A DNA stretch of 20,764 nt from Sabulitectum sp964571965. Lineage in GTDB: Bacteria > Fermentibacterota > Fermentibacteria > Fermentibacterales > JCC-6. A model generated the notes under the pieces. It ran no database searches, was not told the origin of the DNA, and saw only the letters and a program-made list of their open reading frames with translations. The first letter of the stretch is position 1; each line of letters starts with the position of its first letter. Of the stretch, positions 14,465-20,764 are shown piece by piece. The stretch is taken from the NCBI GenBank assembly GCA_964571965.1, contig CAZNFQ010000032.1, forward strand, positions 1-20,764, written 5' to 3'. A program made the translations under genes and the position numbers.

Positions 14465-17142
14465 TTAAGCTCCTTCTCCACATCTACCACCGATCCCCCG
14501 GTGGAATGATCCACCCTGAAATCCCTGTTCTCGAACAGGTGTACCATCCTCGGGTTGTCCGTGGTGGTCTGTGCGTAAACCGTTTTCATTCCCCAGTCCA
14601 CGGCAATATCCATGCACATATCCGTAAGAAGGCCTCCCAGCCCCCTGTTCTGCCATTCATCAGTAACAAGAACGGCGTATTCAACGGTTTCAAGGTCCGG
14701 GTCGGCAACAAGCCGGCCAACACCGGTAAGTTTCTTTTCTCCGTTCTCCTCTATCTCGGAAACAATGGCCATTTCTCTGTCATAGTCTATGTAGCAGTAC
14801 CTTGTAGCCACATCGTGGGTAGACCAGTTGAAGAAGAATCTGAACCTGTTGTAAATGGATTCCTTTGAGCAGCTTCTCAGCATTTCAAGCCAAAGCGGTT
14901 CGTCTTCTGGCTTTATCGGCCGGAGAAGCACTTCGGTACCGTCGGTGAGTTTCCTGGAGGAGATGTACTCCTCAGGATAGGGTCTCAAAGCCAGATGCGA
15001 GTATCTTTTCAATCCGGGATCAACAGGCTCCACAACGGCTCTGGCATCCAGGGCCACCATTCTATCAGGACCCACCACAAGGGGATTTATGTCAAGCTCT
15101 GCGATTTCCGGATTATCCGCTGTGAGGTATGAGAGCCTCATTATCACTTCCAGAAGGGCATCGATATTTACAGGGGGTCTTCCCCTGTAGCCCTTCAGAA
15201 GAGGCCAGATCTTCAGTGTCTCAAGCATCCTTCTGGCCAGTCTTTCGTTCAATGGCGGGAATCCAAGGGAGCTGTCACCCCACAGTTCCGCTTCCACTCC
15301 ACCCATGCCTGCCATTATCACACTTCCGAATACCGGGTCTTTCTTTATCCCCAGTATCATCTCCAGGCCGTTCTTTACCACTGCCATTTCCTGAACGGTA
15401 ACCCCCAGGATCCTTGCGTGAGGACAGCGCTCTTCTGCGGCTCTCATTATGGAATCCCAGGCTTCCCCTGCCTGAACCGGTGTCTCGATGTTCAGTTTCA
15501 CACCGCCTGCGTCTGTCTTGTGGGTTATGTCATCACTCCAGATCTTCAGCACCACGGGATAACCAATGGAATCAGCAACGGATACGGCCTCATCCCGGGT
15601 TCCTGCGGGAAGTGGTTTTGTCACGGGAATTCCGTAGATCTCCAGAAGCTCCTTGGAGTTTTCCTCGGAAAGAACGGTCTTACCGGAGGAGATGTATTCG
15701 TTAACCTTGCTCCTCATTGCTTTCCTGTCGAATTTGAATTCCACGGGAATGTCTCTCGGGGTCTCATAGAGAGTTTCAAGGTTCCTGGAATAGTCAACAA
15801 GGGTCATGAAAGCTCCCACGGCCTGTTCAGGGGTTCTATAGGTGGGAACGCCGGACGAAGCCAGTATCCCAGCCCCTTCCCGGACCCTTTCACCGCCAAG
15901 CCAGGCAGCAAGAACCGGCTTCTGTGTCTCTCCGGCTATCCTTGCAACAGCTTTTGCCACCGAATCGGGTTTGGTCATGGCCTGGGGAGTGAGAATAACA
16001 AGAACCGCGTCCACTCCCTTGTCCTTGACCACTGCTTCAGTGGCCCTTGCAAACCTCTTGGCCTTGGCATCTCCCAGAACATCCACGGGATTTCCCCCTG
16101 ACCAGAAAGGCGGCAGGAATGAGTCACACTCGCCAATGGTCTCAGGGGACAGTTTTGCAAGAACTCCATTCTGCGCAATAAGGGCATCCGTTGCCATTAC
16201 ACCGGGACCCCCTGCGTTGGTAACAATGCCCAGTCTTGGCCCCCGGGGTATTTTGTTCCTTCCAACCAGTTCTGCACAGTCGAAAATTTCTCCGATGTTG
16301 AGGACCCTTGCCATGCCGGTTCGCTGGAAAACCGCGTCGAACACCGCATCTGCAGAAGCCATGGCGCCGGTGTGGGATGCGGCCACAGCGGCGGATTCGG
16401 GGAACCTTCCCGCCTTGTAGACCAGTATGGGTTTCGTCCTGGCAAAGGCACGGGCTGCAGTAATGAACTTCCTTGCCCGTGAAATCGATTCCACATAAAG
16501 AATAATGGATTCTGTCTGCTGATCTTCGCCGAAATAGTCGATCAGATCCGCGAAGTCCACGTCAAGCATGTTACCCACTGAAACGAAATAGGAGAAACCT
16601 ATCTTTTCCTGTATGGCCCAGTCGAGAACGGAGGTGCAGAGGGCCCCTGACTGCGAAATGAAAGCAACATTCCCCTTAGCCGGCATACCCTCGCCGAAAC
16701 TTGCGTTAAGGCTGAGACCGGGAACTATGATACCAAGGCAGTTCGGTCCGAGAATCCGCATCCCCTCGTACCTGGAAATGGTCTCCCTGATCCGTTTTTC
16801 CAGAACAAGACCCTCTTCGCCTGTTTCCTTGAAACCTGCGGACATGATGATTATTCCCCTGATGCCTGCTTCCCCGCACTCTTCCACAATATCGGGAACC
16901 TGATCCGCCGGAGTGCATATAATGGCCATGTCAGGCTTCCTGGGAAGGTTTTTCAGACCGGGATAACAGGGAACACCAAGTATAGCCTCCGCGGTGGAGC
17001 TTACAGGGTAAACCACACCCCTGAAACCTCCGCCTACAAGGTTTCCAAGCACCTTCCCGCCTACACTGTTGGGATTGATTGTAACACCGATCAGGGCAAT
17101 CCGCGTGGGGTTAAGCAGTTTTTCCAGTTTGTGTACGTTCAT
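14461..17142 (-). CDS. NDP-forming acyl-CoA synthetase fused to a C-terminal GNAT acetyltransferase
   Basis: 893 residues. Order: CoA-binding domain (about 1-140, VGGKVLGNLVGGGF, MRILGPNCLGI), ligase alpha domain with the phosphohistidine H257 in ASHTGA, ATP-grasp beta domain (about 475-720, containing the second shuttle-type His in THKTDAGGV and ending AELDINPLVV), and a GNAT domain over roughly the last 160 residues with acetyl-CoA loop QNRGLGGLL. The layout equals that of the Pat/PatZ lysine acetyltransferases, but in those the ligase half is reported to be catalytically dead, whereas here the catalytic histidine is kept. It could therefore make ATP plus acetate from acetyl-CoA, acetylate proteins, or both. 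The start is ATG 17142 (GAGGAG 4 bases upstream). A TATTAT at 17154-17159 is a weak -10 candidate. First gene of a four-gene coupled operon. Confidence 0.88.
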   Translation of the reverse strand: MNVHKLEKLLNPTRIALIGVTINPNSVGGKVLGNLVGGGFRGVVYPVSSTAEAILGVPCYPGLKNLPRKPDMAIICTPADQVPDIVEECGEAGIRGIIIMSAGFKETGEEGLVLEKRIRETISRYEGMRILGPNCLGIIVPGLSLNASFGEGMPAKGNVAFISQSGALCTSVLDWAIQEKIGFSYFVSVGNMLDVDFADLIDYFGEDQQTESIILYVESISRARKFITAARAFARTKPILVYKAGRFPESAAVAASHTGAMASADAVFDAVFQRTGMARVLNIGEIFDCAELVGRNKIPRGPRLGIVTNAGGPGVMATDALIAQNGVLAKLSPETIGECDSFLPPFWSGGNPVDVLGDAKAKRFARATEAVVKDKGVDAVLVILTPQAMTKPDSVAKAVARIAGETQKPVLAAWLGGERVREGAGILASSGVPTYRTPEQAVGAFMTLVDYSRNLETLYETPRDIPVEFKFDRKAMRSKVNEYISSGKTVLSEENSKELLEIYGIPVTKPLPAGTRDEAVSVADSIGYPVVLKIWSDDITHKTDAGGVKLNIETPVQAGEAWDSIMRAAEERCPHARILGVTVQEMAVVKNGLEMILGIKKDPVFGSVIMAGMGGVEAELWGDSSLGFPPLNERLARRMLETLKIWPLLKGYRGRPPVNIDALLEVIMRLSYLTADNPEIAELDINPLVVGPDRMVALDARAVVEPVDPGLKRYSHLALRPYPEEYISSRKLTDGTEVLLRPIKPEDEPLWLEMLRSCSKESIYNRFRFFFNWSTHDVATRYCYIDYDREMAIVSEIEENGEKKLTGVGRLVADPDLETVEYAVLVTDEWQNRGLGGLLTDMCMDIAVDWGMKTVYAQTTTDNPRMVHLFENRDFRVDHSTGGSVVDVEKELK

Positions 17143-17207
17143 GAGACTCCTCGATAATATGAATAGATCCACAGGGTGGAATTGCAGGTGATAACAGCCT
17201 CAATATA

Positions 17208-17238
17208 TGAAAAGGGGCGTGACCGAAGTCACACCCCT
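17208..17238 (-). terminator. Rho-independent terminator of the small heat-shock gene
   Basis: On the minus strand an 11-bp stem (AGGGGTGTGAC / GTCACGCCCCT, one G-U pair) closes on a TTCG tetraloop and runs into a TTTT tract. It lies 18 bases after the stop at 17256 and separates this gene from the synthetase operon. Confidence 0.9.
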
Positions 17239-17255
17239 CGCGGTTATCCGGATGA

Positions 17256-17684
17256 TCAGCCCTTGATCTCGATCTTTCTGTGAAGGGCTTTTTCCTCCTT
17301 GGGAATGCTGATGGTAAGAATACCGTCCTTGAAGGATGCATCTGCCTCATCTGCCTTCATCTCACCGGGAAGGCTGAAGCTTCTCACGAAGGAGCCGTAG
17401 CTCACTTCCCTTCTGTGCCAGGTATCACCCTTCTTCTCTTCATCCATCTTCTTTTCGCCCTTGATGGTAAGAACGCCGTTGGCAACCTCTATCTCGATGT
17501 CATCTCTGGTAACACCGGGGAGTTCGACCTTGAAACTTATGGAATCTCCCTTCTCGCAGATGTCCACCGCTGGTAACCATTTCAATCCGTTCTCTCCCTC
17601 TTCGGGCCAGAGACCGTCAACAAGCTTATTGAATGTTCTGGCCATATCGTAGGGCATCAGATCCGCTTTCTTTCTGTAGATCAT
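17256..17684 (-). CDS. Small heat-shock protein, Hsp20/alpha-crystallin family
   Basis: 142 residues. The alpha-crystallin domain covers about 37-140: WLPAVDICEKGDSISFKVELPGV, the diagnostic ANGVLTIKGEKK, SYGSFVRSFSLPGEM and FKDGILTISIPK. The C-terminal KIEIKG supplies the I-x-I oligomer-docking motif. It is an ATP-independent holdase that keeps unfolding proteins soluble in the cytoplasm. The start at 17684 has AAAGGAG seven bases upstream. It is a single-gene unit bounded by a terminator on each side; the leader contains a good match to a sigma-54 promoter and no clear heat-shock sigma-32 site or CIRCE element. Confidence 0.94.
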   Translation of the reverse strand: MIYRKKADLMPYDMARTFNKLVDGLWPEEGENGLKWLPAVDICEKGDSISFKVELPGVTRDDIEIEVANGVLTIKGEKKMDEEKKGDTWHRREVSYGSFVRSFSLPGEMKADEADASFKDGILTISIPKEEKALHRKIEIKG

Positions 17685-17736
17685 TTTCTGCTCCTTTCTC
17701 CCTCTCGGGTTCTTTTCGTTTCACGCTTAATCAATA

Positions 17737-17752
17737 TGCAAGTAGCATGCCA
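17737..17752 (-). promoter_or_regulatory. Candidate sigma-54 promoter for hsp20
   Basis: The minus strand reads TGGCAT-GCTAC-TTGCA, matching TGGCAC-N5-TTGCW at all but one position, with GG and GC exactly 10 bases apart. A start near 17725 gives a leader of about 40 bases. A competing sigma-70 -10, TATAAC at about 17770-17775, has a poor -35. Confidence 0.5.
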
Positions 17753-17830
17753 AAACTTTCAAAGCAGGAGTTATACTATTGCAGAATAATAATTTAACCA
17801 TTCATCAGCTTCACCTGGAATTTTCACCGC

Positions 17831-17868
17831 AAAAGAAAAAGCGTCAGAATGGCGCACCATTCTGACGC
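17831..17868 (-). terminator. Rho-independent terminator of the tldD-tldE operon
   Basis: Perfect 12-bp stem GCGTCAGAATGG / CCATTCTGACGC (17868-17857 and 17852-17841) with a 4-base loop, followed on the minus strand by TTTTTCTTTT. It starts 20 bases after the stop at 17888. Confidence 0.93.
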
Positions 17869-17887
17869 ACATGAAGGGTTAAAACAG

Positions 17888-19195
17888 CTAGGAGCCTACC
17901 ACACTGATGTCATCCATAAGAACAGCAGGGTTCTCATAGGCACTTCCCGTGTAATGGGGACGGTTCTCCACGGCTATGGTCTTAGAGAGCATTTCATAGA
18001 CATTGCCTGCCATCATGCCGTCTTTGACCCTGCCTTTCACTTTTCCGTTCTCCACGAAAAGACCTGGACTGAGTCCTATGGAGAGGTCTCCATTAAGGAT
18101 GTTGCCCGAGTGCGCCCCAAGGGCTCCGAATACGATAATTCCCCTGTCCATCATTCCCAGCATTTCCTCGAAGGAAGACTCTCCTGTACTGAAATTAGCA
18201 TAGGAAAGACTTGGAGAGGGTGTCATGGAGACCTTCTCTCCGCCCCACATTCCACCACGGAAACCTGTTCCAGTGGGCTCTTCGCCGAGTTTGGAAGCAT
18301 AATCCAGGTTGTTGTAAACGTTGGTAAATACTCCATTTTCGAACACCGGCAGTCTGAAGGTTCTAACCCCTTCGTCATCGAAGAGTCTGGTTCCGCCGTT
18401 GCCGGTCGTGGGATCACTTACAAGGGAGATCAGAGGAGAAACAACCCTTTTGCCCTTTTTCTCCAGAAGGGGCGAAACCTTTTCATGGAACGCCTTGCCG
18501 CTTGAAGCGGAACTCAGCCTCCAGGTAAGGGCGTACATCACCTCAGGGGCAAGCATGACCTTCATTCTGCCCTCGCCGATCTCCACTTCCGGAAGGGAAT
18601 CATTGAAGAATTTTACCGTTCTCGCGGTGTCAGGTATGTGAATTACGGCGCCTGATCTCCCCTGGAAAACGTTTCTAAGCCCAGTTGCCGTTCCAGGATA
18701 GATCACGTTTCCCATACAGTAAACATCCGACTCCTTCTGAAGCAGGTCGGCTCCCGATGTGTTCTTTATCCTTATTTCAGAAACCGAAGTGCCCGAGTGC
18801 AGATTCAGAATGCCGTTTCGTATCTTGCGGTAAAGGGGCTCAAGACCCGAAATCTGTTCGCTCAGGTAGTCGTAGCCCTTGTCCTCGACTGACTGGTCGT
18901 ACTCTGCCAGGTGTTCAACCCTTTCCGAGTACGGAAAGTCGTATTCGGCATCCACTCCTGCTTCAAGGGACGCCAGAGCATTGTTCAGCAGCTCCTGGCG
19001 ATCCATGAGGTTCTTCGTATAGGCCATGCCGGTTTTGCCGTCTTTCAGTATCCTTAGTGAAACTCCGGACTGAATGGATGCGGAAACATCACTCACTGCA
19101 CCGTTCACTTTGCTCATGCTCAGGTTTCTGTTACGAACGGAAAACACTTCAGCCCTGCAGCCCCGGTTCTTAGCCATTTCAAGGAGCTTATCCAT
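17888..19195 (-). CDS. pmbA: TldE/PmbA, non-metal partner subunit of the TldD-TldE peptidase
   Basis: 435 residues, close to E. coli PmbA (450). It has the U62/TldE features: N-terminal MSKVNGAVSDVSASIQSGVSLRIL, mid-protein VMLAPEVMYALTWRLSSASSG, and C-terminal GTGFRGG, NFSTGESSFEEMLGMM, GIIVFGALGAHSGNILNGDLSIG. There is no HExxxH, as expected for the subunit that completes the barrel but does not bind zinc. With TldD it unfolds and cleaves short peptides in the cytoplasm, for example microcin B17 precursor in E. coli. ATG 19195 overlaps the tldD stop by one base (TAATG) and has AGGAGG seven bases upstream; an in-frame upstream extension to 19279 is inside tldD and rejected. Ends in TAG, followed by a strong terminator. 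Confidence 0.92.
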   Translation of the reverse strand: MDKLLEMAKNRGCRAEVFSVRNRNLSMSKVNGAVSDVSASIQSGVSLRILKDGKTGMAYTKNLMDRQELLNNALASLEAGVDAEYDFPYSERVEHLAEYDQSVEDKGYDYLSEQISGLEPLYRKIRNGILNLHSGTSVSEIRIKNTSGADLLQKESDVYCMGNVIYPGTATGLRNVFQGRSGAVIHIPDTARTVKFFNDSLPEVEIGEGRMKVMLAPEVMYALTWRLSSASSGKAFHEKVSPLLEKKGKRVVSPLISLVSDPTTGNGGTRLFDDEGVRTFRLPVFENGVFTNVYNNLDYASKLGEEPTGTGFRGGMWGGEKVSMTPSPSLSYANFSTGESSFEEMLGMMDRGIIVFGALGAHSGNILNGDLSIGLSPGLFVENGKVKGRVKDGMMAGNVYEMLSKTIAVENRPHYTGSAYENPAVLMDDISVVGS

Positions 19196-20556
19196 TATGC
19201 ACCTCCTATGACCATGGAACGGATAAGCACGCTGGGACCTCCGTAGCCGCTCTTGATATTCAGCTGACCTTTTCCGCATCCGCCCCGTTCGCTGAACCTC
19301 ATGTCGTTGTCCATGGCTTCGATGTTCTTCATGGTGGTGAACATGTTGCCCATGATGTTTATGTCGCGGATCATGTTCTTTATTTCTCCGTCTTTCACTT
19401 CATAACCGTACTGGGCACCGAAGGTGAAGTTTTCTCCCGAAGTCTGCCCACCCTTTCCGTCACATATGTAAAGACCGTCGCCAAGCTCCTTGAGAAGCCA
19501 CTCGAAGGAATTCTTTCCCTTCTGCATGTAGATGGTTCCCATTCTGACTATCGGTTCGAATCTGTGGTCTTCCGCCACTGCGTGGCCTGTTACAGGTTCC
19601 CCGAATTCCGCTGCTGTCCTTCTTGAATGCAGCCTTGCCTTGAGCACACCGTTCTCCATAAGCGTAACAGGCCGAACAGGGGTTCCCTCGTCGTCATACT
19701 TGTAAAAGCCCACCTGGTGGGGAATGGTGGTATCGGCAATGATGTTAACAACATCGCTGCCGATCTTTTCCCCCAGGGCCATCTTGGCCCTTAATGGCGG
19801 ATTGTCCTCGATTATGTCAGCCTCGCTGAAGTGTCCGAAGGCCTCGTGAATGAACACCCCGGTGAGTCCGGGATTGATTATCACATCGTAGGTTCCAGCC
19901 TTAACAGGTTTTGCGTCAAGAAGTTCCTCACATAATTGAGCTCTTTTAATGAACACATCATCCCTGTTGAGAAGTACTTTGAACCCGTTGGCCCCGCCAA
20001 TGGCAACCCGGATGTTCTGTGTGTGAACCCCCTTCCTTGCCACTGCCTCTCCTGCTATGCTCACAGTGCAGACCCTCTCCCTTATGGAAGCACCTTCGGA
20101 AGAAACGAAGAACTTCTCCCGGTCCACCTCTGTGTAGGCAAGATTGGTGTTCACAATTTCCGGAAAGGAAAACATCAGGTTGTTGTACTTGTTAAGAAGA
20201 ACGAGCTTTTCCTTCAGGGGAAGCGAGGCGGGATCCACGTCCAGCTCCGGTTCCACCCAGTCCTGAACAGGATCCACCGGAGCAAGGGATACCTTCTTGC
20301 CCTGCCCTGACATGGCGGTGGCGCCCTGAACCGCCAGCTTCACTGCCTCGGGTACGTCCTCTTCACGGGTTACGGTAACAGACGAAAATCCACCGCTCTT
20401 CAGCGCTCTTATCACGTACCCATCGGTGGAATTGCTTCCGGCCTTCTTCAGATCCGGTCCTGCAACAGCCGCAGAGGTTTCCTTCTTCACCTCGTAGCGG
20501 ATGTCTATGTAATCGGCATCTGAACCGGAGATCATTTTCTTCAGCTTCTCAAGCAT
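19195..20556 (-). CDS. tldD: TldD, catalytic subunit of the TldD-TldE metallopeptidase
   Basis: 453 residues. The zinc motif HEAFGH (H237, E238, H242) sits in the expected place, followed by SEADIIEDNP. The third ligand is probably C427 in GGCGKGQ, matching the C-G-K-x-G-Q segment of the family. Other signatures are the DEGTPVRPVTLMENGVLK loop and the C-terminal VLIRSMVIGG. The TldD-TldE heterodimer hydrolyses unstructured peptides through a narrow cavity. The start is ATG 20556, supported by GGGAGA at about 6 bases; the frame is open further to 20682, but that part has no family similarity and includes the likely control region. A weak promoter-like TTGCGG-N18-TATATC lies near 20600-20630. 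The pair forms a two-gene operon. Confidence 0.94.
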   Translation of the reverse strand: MLEKLKKMISGSDADYIDIRYEVKKETSAAVAGPDLKKAGSNSTDGYVIRALKSGGFSSVTVTREEDVPEAVKLAVQGATAMSGQGKKVSLAPVDPVQDWVEPELDVDPASLPLKEKLVLLNKYNNLMFSFPEIVNTNLAYTEVDREKFFVSSEGASIRERVCTVSIAGEAVARKGVHTQNIRVAIGGANGFKVLLNRDDVFIKRAQLCEELLDAKPVKAGTYDVIINPGLTGVFIHEAFGHFSEADIIEDNPPLRAKMALGEKIGSDVVNIIADTTIPHQVGFYKYDDEGTPVRPVTLMENGVLKARLHSRRTAAEFGEPVTGHAVAEDHRFEPIVRMGTIYMQKGKNSFEWLLKELGDGLYICDGKGGQTSGENFTFGAQYGYEVKDGEIKNMIRDINIMGNMFTTMKNIEAMDNDMRFSERGGCGKGQLNIKSGYGGPSVLIRSMVIGGA

Positions 20557-20710
20557 ATTTTCTCCCAACTGTTTGCCTAGGGTGCTTTTCGTAATATGCA
20601 GATATACTACAAAATGGAAACTTTCCGCAAAGGAATCCGGAAGCCTGCCATGATGAATGGTAAACAGACCTGAGAAGCACACTCCTTCATTCTCAAGTCT
20701 CTATATTTGA

Positions 20711-20739
20711 TTGACATGGATCATACTTAAGCTCATTGT
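20711..20739 (+). promoter_or_regulatory. Candidate promoter for the gene starting at 20758
   Basis: A perfect TTGACA (20711-20716) is followed at 17 bases by CATTGT (20734-20739), a weak -10. A better -10 (TATGAT, 20739-20744) is at an unusable 22-base spacing. The position, ahead of GGAGG and an ATG, makes a promoter plausible. Confidence 0.35.
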
Positions 20740-20744
20740 ATGAT
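20720..20744. repeat. 7-bp inverted repeat ATCATAC-N11-GTATGAT
   Basis: Perfect 7-base arms (20720-20726 and 20738-20744) flank the spacer and -10 region of the candidate promoter, a typical operator position for a dimeric regulator. Confidence 0.4.
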
Positions 20745-20757
20745 GGAGGTTAATATT

Positions 20758-20764
20758 ATGAAGA
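20758..20764 (+). CDS. Start of an unidentified gene cut by the window edge
   Basis: ATG AAG A is preceded by GGAGG (20745-20749) at 8 bases and by a possible promoter. Only two codons are visible, so no function can be given; Met-Lys would fit many proteins, including exported ones. Confidence 0.5.

Noticed and set aside
15418..16420. Long plus-strand frames (227 and 192 residues) antisense to the synthetase
   Set aside because: They lie opposite conserved ATP-grasp and CoA-ligase coding sequence and show no domain or ribosome site.
17143..17207. Promoter for the synthetase operon using TATTAT at 17154-17159
   Set aside because: No acceptable -35 at 16-18 bases; a promoter must exist after the hsp20 terminator, but I cannot place it.
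20557..20682. N-terminal extension of TldD to 20682
   Set aside because: The extension has no family similarity, and ATG 20556 has a ribosome site and the expected protein length.
1..20764. CRISPR arrays, tRNA or rRNA genes, insertion sequences, prophage or riboswitches
   Set aside because: No direct-repeat array, cloverleaf, transposase, integrase or recognised aptamer was seen in the intergenic gaps, all of which are under about 210 bases.

Overview
The window reads as a bacterial chromosome segment, densely coded and with no mobile-element, phage or RNA genes visible. Several features suggest a fermentative, FCB-superphylum-like anaerobe, possibly a candidate phylum such as Fermentibacterota or Eisenbacteria: secreted proteins ending in FlgD/T9SS-type sorting domains, an FG-GAP/UnbV protein, an NDP-forming acyl-CoA synthetase, a 6-bladed-propeller lipoprotein and strings of unknown exported proteins. 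This placement is inference; no marker gene is present.

Layout. At the left edge a 3'-truncated YyaL/SSP411-type thioredoxin-fold protein (minus) is divergent from an AEC-family permease with a TTG start, which is followed by a propeller lipoprotein (both plus). A hairpin terminator separates these from two tandem paralogous exported proteins (minus, 4142-5423). Next comes a five-gene minus-strand operon (10517 down to 5602): DUF6506-like protein, GH85 endo-beta-N-acetylglucosaminidase, FG-GAP/UnbV protein, a 71-residue unknown and a ferritin-like protein, each joined to the next by a 4-nt ATGA/GTGA overlap. A membrane-anchored GspE/PilB-like ATPase (plus) diverges from it and converges on a second coupled operon (17142 down to 12184): acyl-CoA synthetase-GNAT fusion, nitroreductase-like protein, Xaa-Pro aminopeptidase and TadA. 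Then come a small heat-shock protein with its own terminator and a candidate sigma-54 promoter, and a TldD-TldE pair with a strong terminator. A new plus-strand gene begins in the last 7 bases.

The most interesting signal is in the two exported paralogues at 4142-5423. Each is open from a clear signal peptide to the C-terminus except for a TGA at exactly codon 38. In both, a 7-bp hairpin with an AGG(G/U) tetraloop begins 12 nt after the TGA, with pairing-preserving differences between the copies. TGA is an ordinary stop elsewhere in the window, including seven ATGA/GTGA gene overlaps. The simplest reading is UGA recoding, most likely selenocysteine with a bacterial-type SECIS, which would make this a candidate undescribed family of exported selenoproteins. 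One copy has Cys-Gly-Ser-UGA, a CxxU-like redox arrangement.
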